A stretch of DNA of 64,000 nt from Linnemannia schmuckeri (Eukaryota > Mortierellomycota > Mortierellomycetes > Mortierellales > Mortierellaceae). The position numbers and the translations under genes are program-made. This document shows, piece by piece, positions 42,929 to 54,420 of this stretch (position 1 is its first letter; each line of letters starts with the position of its first letter). The notes under the pieces are model-generated. The model was not told where the DNA came from and made no database searches. It saw nothing but the letters and a program-made list of their open reading frames with translations. The stretch is taken from contig JANATG010000013.1 in assembly GCA_029449235.1 (NCBI GenBank), positions 1,612,001 to 1,676,000 on the forward strand, given 5' to 3'.

Positions 42929-45725
42929 TTAGTCAATCTTGACGGCAGAGTAGATCTTCCTAACGAACCAGTAGGTGCTAATGAAACCCGCTGTGCCCGT
43001 CAAAAGTCCATACGCTGTGCAAATCATAAAACTGTTGGCGAAGTAGATCAACCCCGGCACAAAGTGGTCGATCGACAGCTGCTTGAAGAAGTAGATCATG
43101 CTGTACACAAAAATGTACACCGCAGAGAATGCCGACGCAAAGAAACTCCTCCACCACCAGTTGTAATCCTATTTTGAAGGTGTTACAATGAGAAAAAACA
43201 AAAAAAAAAAGTTATTAGTCTAGCGTTAGATATTAACATGCACTGTACATGTACCCATGTCCATAAAGCCCTCAGATCGTACCTCATCGCACAACTGGAA
43301 ATAAACAATGACAATGGTCATCTCCACGCATGTCACAAGCAGGATCATAAAGACCAAGCTCAGGAAGCCAAACATGTAGTAGTATTGTCCCTCCCAGATA
43401 GACTTGAGAATGAAAAACAGCTCGATGAAAATGACGGCAAATGGCAGTAATCCGCCCATTGCAATACTAGAAGGTGGTAAATGATTGAAAACATCACTTC
43501 AAGTCAGTTTTTGTCTAAGGATATCCTCTGACGAATAGTCATCTCATCTGTATAGTACGCCTCATAGAGAAGCACCTACGTGAAGCGAGGACGAAGATAC
43601 CAGACAGGCTCAGGGATCTGGCGAGGGATTTGGTTAGTGCGCCCTGGATGCTCGATAACTGTCTTGCGCTGCCCAAAGTAGGCGCCCACCAAGTTCAAGG
43701 GTAACGAGATTCCGAACCACATCACGACCAGCGCAAAGAATGTTCCGAAAGGGATGGCGTTGGAAGAGTTCTGCGACCACACAAAGAGGTTCAGCAAGAA
43801 CACGATCGTCATGAGGAATCCAGGAACAAGAGTTGCGGTCATAATGGCGTTCTTGGTCCATGAGTTGCCCTTAAAGACCTTATACAAACGGGCAGAGTAG
43901 TATCCCGCAAAGCAACTAGGTTGTGGTAAAATACACGAATAACAAAACTGTCAGCGACGTCCTTGTTTACGTGATGCTTAATGCTGCTCCTTAATGCCTC
44001 CATATGAAATGCTACTTACCCAGCAAAGACAAACAAGAACAGACCGAACGACACGAATCCTCCACGGTACGAAGGGTTCAGCACACCAATAAGGGCAAAC
44101 ACTATCGGTGGAATGGAAGAGAATATGTAAGTATCGCAGAGACGACATAGCTACATATCAGTATTCAAAAATGTTCAACTTACAAATGGTGGTAAGGGCC
44201 ATGGCTAGAATTTGGACACCAGAACCCAATAGACAACAGAGGAGCGAAGAATACTTGGGAGTACGGAAGACGTCGCCATGAACAAGTTTCCATCCCGTAG
44301 TATCGTCGTGCTCATCCTTCATCTCCTCCTCGTTATACAGGGCAATATCCTTGTTGAGGGTCCTCATGATAATGATTGCGACCATTCCTGTGAGGAATAG
44401 CATAATGACCATCGAATTGACGATCGAATACCAGTGGACCTGTGTATCAGTGTTAACAAGGTAAAGGTTCCAGCGGGTGCTCCACGTCACCTCCTTGTCC
44501 TCGAGCCACAGTACTGAGTAGGTGTAAGTAATGTCCGTTGTCTTTTCAATCAGAGGTTGGAAATCCAGAAGTTTTCCTTCGTCGGGGCAGCTCTCTCCGA
44601 GGATCCTAAATAAAGTTAATATTGATATGTCAACTTGTCCGTCAGGATCCCGCTTGACTCCATATTTGCTTCCCAGTCCACAGAGCTCCTGTCAATGATT
44701 CCATCGACTTACGAGAGGGGATAGACTTCAAATCCAACAATGAGCTTTCCGTCCGGGTTGCCAGGTTGAACTTGATACAGAATGCGGATGGTGACATGGT
44801 TGTTGATATTGATCTTTCCCTAGTGATGTCCATTGGACAGTTATGACAGGCGTTAGTTTGAAGTGACGTCCTGAATGATGAGAATTCTATCCGACATGTC
44901 ATTTTTTGTCTTTGTCGATGGCTACTAGGAGGGAAGGAGGGGGTAAACAGCGACCGTACATATTTCATCTTGCCCAGTGCGAATCCTGCTTCGTACTGCC
45001 TGTGCTTCTTGTCTGTCTTATCTCCCACGCTGTATCGTGTCGCTGCTGGTAGATTGTCGACAATCCTAGGGTAGTAAAAAGTACACATACGAATCAATGC
45101 ACAAGTCCGCTAAATGTCAATTAGGAAGTTCACGGTTTGTGGCCTTTTGATATTATTATTATTGTTAACAACTCCAGTGGATGAGAATGTCTTACCATTC
45201 AACAGAATATTCGTTTGAAATAAAGTCCTTTGCGAGAGCGGCATCCTCTGCAGCGATTGTCTTAGTGCAGAGCCTCTTGCACTTTTCGTCCTTTCCCACA
45301 ATCAACTTTTCGGGTCAAAGTAAAACAATAGGAACAGAGTCAGTCTCTGATAAACAACACGTTTCCATTCAGAAACAAGATGAAGTACGCGTTGCCATTC
45401 AACAACAAGAAAATGGAGTCAATATTACCTCGTAATTGGAACTAGAGATGCGGTCTCCTCGGAGGACCTCACCCAGGTTCAGCCAGGCCTTCTTGGCATC
45501 CTTGGGCGGTGGGCAGACAAAAGGCAGGTCTGCATAGGAATAATCGAGGGGACTCTTTTTGGAATAGATTTTGTTGACGTAGAGAGGAAGGCGGTCGTTG
45601 TCCTTGTAAACTGTCGGGGTCAGTCCCGGGATATAGAATGCCGACACAGGCATAGGGGCCGAGGCGATGGTAACAAGAACGGATGCCACGAGAGAGCCAA
45701 TGACCCTCGAAGTAAGTGTGACCAT
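42929..45725 (-). CDS. Nonaspanin, transmembrane 9 superfamily protein (EMP70/TM9SF)
   Basis: Nine exons: 45725-45429, 45305-45196, 45065-44960, 44819-44713, 44605-44184, 44101-44020, 43915-43580, 43466-43283 and 43168-42929, giving 627 aa. A signal peptide (about residues 1-29, cleaved before FYIPG) is followed by the lumenal domain with KNDRLPLYVNKI-like DNDRLPLYVNKIYS. Nine membrane segments then run from HWYSIVNSMVIMLFL onward. The family acts in Golgi/endosome sorting of membrane proteins with Gly-rich segments, adhesion and nutrient signalling. GGLLPFAVIFIELFFILKSIW and WWWRSF are strong family signatures. The protein ends KIYSAVKID; the terminal K-x-D is the known COPI-binding Golgi-retention signal of this family. 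Introns range from about 70 to 190 bp. Confidence 0.96.
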
Positions 45726-46191
45726 GGTGTGGGCGTGTTGTTTTTGATGTAGTTGTTGTTAGATGATGATGGTGACTTTAGTACAGGTGAATGAGTGAGT
45801 GAGTCCTGTTGTGTCCTGTGAGTATCCTGATGTGGCGTGAGTCTCTTTGATGACAAAAGTCGCCGTTGATGCAAGTCGGGCCGGTCGGTTGCTCGGGGTA
45901 TGTAATTTTGGTTGATGAAGAAAAGAGGAGAAAACAAAAAAGAATAGAAAAAGGGAGTGGGTTGGGCTGAGTGGAGGATCAAGTAGGAGCACCATCCTGA
46001 GATACTCAGAGTGTGTGTGGCTTGCATACAAACCCCTCCTGGAGAGTGAAGATGATGAACCATTTTTCATCTATCTATCGAACCAACGGAAAAAAAAATC
46101 TACAAACACACGCACACTCACACAAGAGTGAAAACAAAACGCGTTTAAGCCATCGTCTTTGCAAATTCTCTAAATCAACTACATCGATAAC
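45726..46191. other. Interval between nonaspanin start and cyclase end
   Basis: Promoter side of the nonaspanin gene, pyrimidine-rich on the minus strand, plus the 3' flank of the cyclase. No gene is seen. Confidence 0.5.
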
Positions 46192-49100
46192 TCAACTGGG
46201 CGTAGGGATAGAAAACTCGGGCAAGGGCACCTCAGCAACAAATGGCGGCTGCCAGTTGGGCGAAGGATCCGTTAACCAGTCTGACGGATCCATCGACATG
46301 CTCTTAAACAACACATACGCCTCCGAATAAAACCCGTCCTTTTCCTCCGTCACATCCGCATACTGCCCCAGCTTGCTCAGATAATACGCCTGTACAAACT
46401 GAATCCCCTGCGTCTGGGGTCTCGATCGCTCCCACCCTCGCAACAGTTTCTGGTACCCCTCCCGCTGGTGATGGGCTCCCTGGAGAATAAAGCACCGGAT
46501 AGAGTCGGCCAGGGTCATGAAGCACTCGCTGACGGCCTGGAAGGGATCCTGGCTCAGGCACTGGATCACAGGTCGAAGAATCAGCTCAGTATCGTTCGCA
46601 AGTAGAGGATCCACTGGGTTGTTCACAAGACTGGGGCTGGCACTGTCGAGAAGCACGAAGACCGCCATCACAACAAACGCGCAGCTCATCAATGGGAACG
46701 GATGTGCGGCAACGCCTTGATCCGATATCCGCTCCGACAACAGCGTCGCATAGATCCTTGTCTTGTTGAATTGGCCCATCTTGGCGTAGTAATACGACAG
46801 CATGCCGTGCATCACCAGCATGTTCATCAACCGAGCCTTAGGTAAGATGAACCGCTCAATCAGCACCACCCAGCTCTCGGCGTCCCTCAACCTGTCCTGA
46901 AGCAGCAAGTTGGCGAGTGTTGGAATGGCAAACAGAGTCTCGCCCTCAGAGTCACCATTCTGGATAGCCACCGCAGACATGGCTCGGAGCAGTGCAGAGT
47001 CCTCGGGGTGGACATTGAACGACCCCTCCCACATCCGGTAACTGCACTTCAAGGTCACCGATCGATAATACGTCGCCAGGTTGCTGACCACACCAAACGA
47101 CTTGCTCTCGTTGATTGCCTCCGACAAATAGGCGTGTGCACGCTCCCGATGTCCCTCGCAGTACTCCACGTACCCCTGCATTGACGGCAACATCCCTTCG
47201 GTGCCCTCTCCAGCTTCGTTGGCAAGGCGAGCCTTCTGCATGTACTCCCGGCACGTGTGATGGTTGCCCTTGAAGTAATTAAGGATCGCATACCGGCCCA
47301 AGGACACCGTCTGCTCCCCCGAGGGAAGACCTAGTCGCCGAGAATAGTTGAGCGTGTAGAGTGTCGACAGCATGGCGGCATTAGGCTCTGTTTTCCAAAA
47401 GTAAATGTTCTGGAGACAGCCCAGGACACGGATGATCCTCTGAAGGGTGACCTGCGTCCTGGCATCGACTTTGGCCTTGACCGACTTGCCTGGAAGAACT
47501 AGTCCAGGGGTGGTGCCGCCGTGATAGTGGAAGATGAACTTTGTCTTCTCAACAAACAACGCCATCTTCCACTGCTGAGAGTTCTTGGGCCAATGGACTC
47601 CATAGCGCGCCAGACTGTCCAACAGCGCCGGCTCAGCCTCCTCGATCCGCATCCGCTTCGACAGGGCCTCTCCCTTCATGCCGTAGATGTCCGCCAGATC
47701 CTCCTGACTGACCATGCTGGTGGCGCCTCGGATTGTATCCAGGATCTGAATCAGCTCTGTCAGACTCTGTGTTGCGTCGGCCAACATGTTGCTCTTGAGG
47801 TCGAACGCCGAGATTGCCTTAAGGTATTTGATCTTCTTCTCGGTATGGTCCGTCTTGAGGTAGTGTCGAGTGATTAGTGGCAAAAGATCCGAGAATTGGG
47901 CGGGCTCCAAAAACATCTCGTAGAACTGACCCATCGTCAAATGGTATGCCACTCGCTCCTCATACGGAATGGATTCGTAGATATCTTTGGCGGTGGATTC
48001 GGAGCTGAACATGTACAGGGTGTTCATGGAAACATTGTCCGAAAACTGGACGTTCATCAGCTGCTCAGTGGCGAGTGACAGGAACCGGAACGTGTCGAGG
48101 TCGCTGATCATCGTCGGAAAGGATCGTCCTGGCTCCGGTATCCCCAGCATCGTCTCCAGAGGTCGAATCGCCGCCACTTCCGCTAACGAGAACTGCTGCC
48201 CCAGACAGCTGGCAATCTTCAAAAAGTCCTGGAACCGGGCTGTCATCCGATCGTACTGCATCAAAATCATCTTTTTACGGTCCTGCTTGACCAGCATCTC
48301 CTCCATGTTCTTGTACGACGGCGTTTGGATCGACTCCTTTCCTGTCGTTAGCAGCTCTCCGTCAACAATGTTGACGAAGCAAAAGTCCTTTAGCATAGTG
48401 GCCATGTTCTTGACAAACTTGGGATTGCCCTTGGTCTTTTCTTGAACGAGTTCAATGACTGCCGGGTTGATCCTGGTGACATTCTTGTCCTCGAAAGTCT
48501 TGAGCAACGCCAGCTCAATCTCTCTCCGTTTAAGACCCTCGAGTACAATATCCAAATGTTTGGCATGTCCTGTGAGGCTGTGAAGGGGGTTGCTGCCGTA
48601 ATCGCGCTGAGGTCGAGAAAAGATGACCACCAAGACAGCAGGGCACCGTTCATGGATCACCTGAATGATGTGCAGCGACTTGCTATCCGTCCCTATTATA
48701 GTCAGTAAAGAAGCATTCAGTTGTCTCGAACTTCTCATTATAACATACCCTGTAATGATACGCAATCCAAGATAAACTCCTTACATTGGACGTCCTCGAA
48801 CATGACGATGATCTTGACATACGTGCTCGCGTAGTTGAGCATGCGCACAATAAAGTCCGCCAACATCTCGTCGTCGCGTTCATTCATTACCGGTGCCGAG
48901 TAATCGGACGAGAGTGCAGCGATAATGTCATGTAGCATGTGCATTATCTCGTCGCCTTCGCCCATCTTTTGTAAAGAGACATTGATGAGCGATTGAAGCT
49001 TGGTTATGTAGGTCGAGCTGCGTTTGGTTGGGACAGGGTCACCATACTGGCTGATTGTCGGGCTAAGTGACAGGTCCCAAGGGGAGCTGGAAGCCATACT

Positions 49101-50772
49101 TGACCGGGCCGAAGGACCAAAATGTGAGCTGATGGACGAATAGAAGCTGTTGGCCGAACAAGGTGTTCCTGCAATGCTATCGTCTAAACCACCGCTGACG
49201 ATGGTCGACGCCGTCGTTGTAGGAGTCAAGTTCTGAGAGTCATAGTTGGCCTGCCCAAATGTGATGCCGAGATCGAGATACGTCCTTCCTGCGTAAGGAA
49301 TTTCCCGCTTCCGCATGATATCGAACAGTCCCAACAATAAGAACTTGCACAGATAATACTCTGTATTCTTTTCAACCTCGGCCGACGCAGCGGAGCAAAC
49401 ATTGTAGTTGTTCTTGTCGGCTATGTGGCAGATCTGTTGGTAGAACATACTCTTGCCCGATCCTCTGGGTCCGGCCACCAAAATAGTGTTCTTGTCGGGC
49501 TCCTTCTCCCATGTCTTGATGAACTGTGCAACCCTTTCCCGTTCAGGCTCGTACCCAATCGTCTCATCCACCATGATATCGTCTGGTCTCCGGATCTGCT
49601 TTTTGGCTCCAAAGTGAACCAGCCTCCAGATACGTATCCGCTGCATCTTGCCCTTGACAAACTCCTCGCCCATGTCCTCAAACTCACAAAGCCCATCATG
49701 GTCCGAAGTACAGGCCTCCTTGGTCGCATCATCACAGACAACGGATTCGGTGGCGTATTCAAACTTGAGGATACGAACGGCAATCACAATCGTGTCTCCA
49801 ACAATGGCTGGATCCCGACGGAACTCGTTCCCGATCATGCTGGTAAAGATGACACCTGTGGCCAACGAGATCTTGAATCCATGGATTCCCTCTGCCAAAA
49901 GCCTCCGCCGGATGACCCAGGCTGATTTAGCTGCAAATACCGCCTCGCGCTCATGCGACCGTGGATAAGGAAGTCCGAACGCGCATAGCAGTGTTGCCCC
50001 TTTGTCGTCCACTGCAAACTGTTGAATGAAACCTAAAATAGTATCAAGGTAGCAAGGGGTCTTTGTTAACAGCATGTTCTTGTGCACCTTTTTTCAGTTG
50101 CGTTGCAAAGAAAAAGTAACACCGAAAGTATTTTATGTGCCAACCTTCGTATTCAGAGGTGACTTTGTGGACTTGATAGATGGCTTTTTGACAAGTGTCC
50201 AGTCCTTCCCGTGTCCACGGCTTGACGTCACCGAGACTCACAAACAGGATCGTCACTGTCCTGAACTGAGCCGGGAAGGTGTTGTCAGGGTACAGGATAA
50301 GTCGATGAATCGCCGACTTGTTGATGTATCTGAAAAAAAAGTGTTAAAAATAGCTCAGGAAAAGTTTAAAAACATCACCAATTTCACCCGTAAACGAATA
50401 CATATTGTCTTGAAATAAAGCATCACAAACTGCCATGCATACTTGTAATAGTGCGGATTGCTCTCCACAGAGGTATTCAGTAGCTTGTCGTTCCTGATGC
50501 GCCTGAGCAGGGGGTCATCATTAGCTGACTGGATGTTCTTCAAGATAAAACACTGTCTCCGCTCCTCATACCAAGGGTAGGCTGTTGGGTTGACAAAACT
50601 CCACGCTGCCGCCGTGATTGTGAGTTCTCCAGCTCGGGCCATACCAAGTGCATCGTCAATCGTCGACATTTGCTCGCCACAAATAGCATACTCCAATCGA
50701 CCAGTTGTTTGTAGTAACAGGTTATCAAGTCCGTTCTCCAGTCCAATGTCGCCAATGATGATATTCGCTATT

Positions 50773-50808
<36 letters not shown>

Positions 50809-52744
50809 AAAGGTGTCATGAGTGCGTTTATTAATTTGCAAGCGAGCTTGTTGAGCCAAAGACATTTCCTGTTTAACTTACATATTGGTCCAGCAGACAT
50901 GGCCATGTGTAGCTGTAGCTCGAACGAATCCTCCAAGAGATCTTCAGGCGTGATGTTCTGACGGTCGTTCTGTGAGGACGAGTGTGTGAAAAGATTCTTG
51001 GCATTTGAGAGAAAGGACGCCGCTCGATTGTGTTTTGACGTTGTCGATCCTGGTCTGCTTGGGGTCATCAAAGAGTCCTCTCGCTTCCTGTGACCACCAG
51101 CGATATCGAGGTTGTTGCTGGAGGAAAACTTGTTGGGCATCCCGGATGAGTTATTGTTGGTCGGAACTGACGATCGGCGTGTAGTTATACCATTGTTGTT
51201 GTTGTTGCTATTGTTGTTGCCATTAGAGTTTGGTCGGTTGCTGGGTACGCTTAAAAAGGAACTGGCGCCAATACTGCCGTTCCCACTGATGACTGTCGCG
51301 TTGGTATATGTGTTGTTCCATTGGCTATTGCTATTGCCGCTCTGGTTGCCATTTGAAGGGAAAAGGCTCCCGTTGCTTCCGTCATCGTTTCCTCCAAATC
51401 CCGAACCAGTGATTTGACCGTTCTCGTCAACATTCGGCGACAATTTTCGAGAGAACTCCTTTTCGGAGAGATAGATACGGTAGTTTGACAGTCGAGCTAG
51501 GAGCTCCAGTCCACACTCTACAGCCTTACGGACGGTGACCTTACTCCTGCGCGATGCTGCAGCGGGTTCCTCAGACGTGGGCGAATCCATGGGCGTCAAG
51601 TTGTTTGAGTCGTCTGTTTGATGGTCGTCGCAGACAGGGTCGGCTTGAAACACCACCAAAAGCGCATCTCCAAGGAACTTGATTGCAGTATAAATTTTTG
51701 TTTGTTAGTTGTATTCTTTATGCGACAAACATGAAAACAAGATAAGTGAAGGGGGTAATAAAAAAAAAAGCGTGTAATAATATCAACATAGTATGATAAG
51801 CTTACTTTGACAACGTCGCCTCCATGATATTCAATGATGCGAATTGCAAGATCGAAATAGGCGCCGATCTGTGAGGAAAGCATTTCTGCACCGACATCAC
51901 CCTTTGATGAGGCAGTACTTGTCATCTAAGGAAAGATGTGAGAGATGTGAGAGATGTGAGAGATGTGAAAGATGTGAAAGAACGATGCGAGTGAGGGGAA
52001 AGGGGAAGTATATGAATATTGAAGGGGACGTTTTTTTTTAGAGCCATAGCGACAGGCAATGGGAGGGGTCCAAAATGGATTGGAGACCGTGTTTATGTTA
52101 GGTCAGGTCGGGATACAACATACAAAGAAGCATTTGTTTGTGGAAATGAGTACAGAGAAGAGATGGAGGGAAGGAGAGGGAGAGATAGACATTTCTCGTT
52201 AAAAATAGAGTTTTTTGGTAAAAAAAAAAAAAGGGTACGAGTGGAGGTGGTCTGTGTGTAGAAATGGGACAGGCAGAAGGTGGAGTGGAGCGATTGTTGC
52301 TGCTTAATCAGTGATAGAGTTGGGACTGATCGACGGCTGATATCAAACTGGTTGATCAAGGGATCTATATGGAGATGATTACCTGGCTGAAGCCGACAAT
52401 GTCGACCATGAGTACGGCCCCGAACTGCGTGTAGTGGAACGGCATCTCCAGGTTGCGGTCCTCTTCATCATGCAAACTGCGCACAAACCTATTTTATGTG
52501 TGTTTTAGTTTGTATAATTGTTTTTTTTTGGTTGTTTGTTAGTCTGTGGTCAATGCCTTGTGTCTTCCTTCCCTTTCTCTTTCCCTTTACCTTTTCCTTC
52601 TCCTTTTCCTTTTCAGTCTCACTCACCCTTCACATTCATTCGTCTCATGCACATACACAACACATTCAGTTCAGAGGAAGGAATGACTTGCCTTGACATG
52701 TAAGGCGCAATGTTGATGGAAGGTGAGCTGCTGCCGTTGGACAT
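46192..52744 (-). CDS. Soluble-type adenylyl cyclase (two class III cyclase domains, P-loop ATPase, helical repeats)
   Basis: Eight exons: 52744-52692, 52488-52383, 51925-51806, 51677-50882, 50767-50443, 50329-50145, 50032-48749 and 48692-46192, giving 1789 aa. Cyclase domain 1 has both metal aspartates, in LMVDIVGFSQ and FLGDALL (D97). It is interrupted at about residues 150-330 by an Asn/Ser/Gly-rich insert. Domain 2 (about 495-690) has FRTVTILFVSL, DDKGATLLCAFG and GDTIVIAVRIL; the Asn expected before the Arg in the latter appears to be Val. A STAND-like ATPase follows with Walker A GPRGSGKS (about residue 725) and a long helical C-terminal half, as in mammalian sAC (ADCY10). sAC enzymes are cytosolic, stimulated by bicarbonate and calcium. 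Product and activity here are inferred. The first intron uses a GC donor. Confidence 0.88.
50775..50815 (+). repeat. A41 tract in a cyclase intron
   Basis: Forty-one A on the plus strand, i.e. T41 on the coding strand, ending four bases before the CAATAG acceptor of exon 5. It serves as an extreme polypyrimidine tract. Confidence 0.95.
51934..51978. repeat. Five tandem copies of AGATGTGAG in a cyclase intron
   Basis: Units at 51934, 51943, 51952, 51961 and 51970; the last two read AGATGTGAA. The array starts nine bases from the exon 3 acceptor. Confidence 0.9.
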
Positions 52745-54420
52745 TGTGAATGTGTGGGAGTAGAGTAGAGTAGAGTTGGAGTGGAATGGGGTGGAGAAGA
52801 GTAGGGTAGAGTAGTGGAGAGTAGAGTGGGGTATATTCCCTCCACTAGCTAGGACAGTGGTTGTTGTGGCTGTTGCTGTTCGTGTTGGTGTTGCTGTTGT
52901 TGTTATCGTTGTTTTAGGGGGAAAGAATGCTTCAGGGTCTTTTTTCCTTCGAGTGGTAACAATGCTTAAAGGGAGAGTAGCTTTTTTCCGTGTGGGGAAG
53001 AGTCGATGCGATAACGATATCCACGGGTTAAAACGACTGCAAAAGTAGGGCGAAAATGAGTAAGAAATAACAATGAAAGTGAAAACAAAAAAGTGGGTAA
53101 AAGAAGGGTTAAATGAATGTGAACAGTCGGTTATGAGTGAGTAGGGATGGGGAAGAAGAAGAAAAGAGAGCGAAAGAAAGGGACAGAAGAAGAGGGACAG
53201 AGTGAGAGATGGCGAAGAAGGACCAAGTGAAAGGAATGAATGGGGTTTCAAAAAAGGATTGGAGGAAACACGGGAGAGAAAGGGAAAGGGAAAGGGAGAG
53301 GGAGAGGGAAAGGGAGAGTGAACAAAAGAGGACAAGGGTGAACAAAAGAGGACAAGGGTGAACAAAAGAGGACAAGGGTGAACAAAAGAGGACCAGAGTG
53401 ATCAAAGAAGACAAGAGAAAAAAGAGGGAGTAAGAGAAACAGAGATGAGTGGTCGATTGTTAGATGTTCATAGTGTTGCAGAAGATACCATTGAACAATG
53501 TAAGTGAGATTAGGGAAAGAGAAGCGAAGGGAACGAAAAGTTCAACGACAAAGACAATTTAAGGATAAAAGCAGATGAGCGAGAAAACACAACCATCATG
53601 GAGAGAGAAAAGAGAGACCAGAGACGAGAGACGAGAGAAGGGAGAAGAGAAAAGGGAGAAGGGAGACCACAATGAGGCGAAGTGAGAGGGAAAGAGAAAA
53701 TGAGATTAATAAATAAAGGAGGTGTGGTGTGTGTCTGTTGTAGTTGGTAGTTGTTGGTCGTTGTTGTTGGATACTGTTGGATGCTGTTGGATGGTAGTTT
53801 GATATGTGCTTCAGATATGTGACCCGTCGATTTATGCGCAAAGACAGGACAGAATAGTTAGGAGTGAGTGACAGTGTGGGTGATGGATACTGTTATGCAT
53901 GCAATAGACCAATGCGTGTGAGTGTGTGTCTAGATGTCATTCCCTGAGGGAGCAGAGAGTACAGAGTCGTTGTGTGTGTGCATGTGGCTACTTTAGACAC
54001 ATACACATGTCCCCAGCTACTTACTCCTTCTCTTTCGTCCCTCCGTCCGTCTCCTGCACATCCATCTGCTGTTACATTTCCATCGACCAACCATGTAAAC
54101 ATTCCTCGCCTCCTGATTGGCTGCTGCTTGTCTTTATCCAATCTGTCAATTAGAGAGACTTCTTTCAATTAGAGAAATAATATGTGACTGTGATCTCCTT
54201 CCTCTTTCCAGCAAACAAACAAAATAACAAAAAAAAAAAAAAATCACACATAAACACTTTCTTCTCACCTCTCTCTTCTTTCCTTTCCTTCCTTCCTTCC
54301 TTCCTTCCTCTTCATCCTTATCCCCTTTATTCATCTCCATCTTTTTTGATCTCTCTCATCAGAAAAGATCTCTCTTCCTCTTTCATTCTCTTTTCTTCTT
54401 TCACACACATTTAACAAACA
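52745..54420. other. Divergent upstream region of the cyclase and fibrillarin genes
   Basis: About 1.7 kb of low-complexity, purine-rich (plus-strand) DNA with no supported gene. It holds repeated GTAGAG/GGGTAGAG next to the cyclase start, a block of GGGAAAGGGAGAG repeats (53275-53318), a 20-bp tandem repeat (53321-53420) and, near fibrillarin, TTCC repeats (54283-54309) in a pyrimidine-rich leader. A minus-strand frame of 248 codons (52619-53365) is a by-product of this composition. Confidence 0.55.
53321..53420. repeat. 20-bp tandem repeat, four to five units
   Basis: AACAAAAGAGGACAAGGGTG is repeated perfectly at 53321, 53341 and 53361, with one altered copy at 53381 (GACCAGAGTG) and a weaker one at 53401. 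Confidence 0.95.

Noticed and set aside
52619..53365. Minus-strand frame of 248 codons rich in Ser/Phe/Leu/Pro
   Set aside because: Produced by purine-rich simple sequence; overlaps the true first cyclase exon in another frame.
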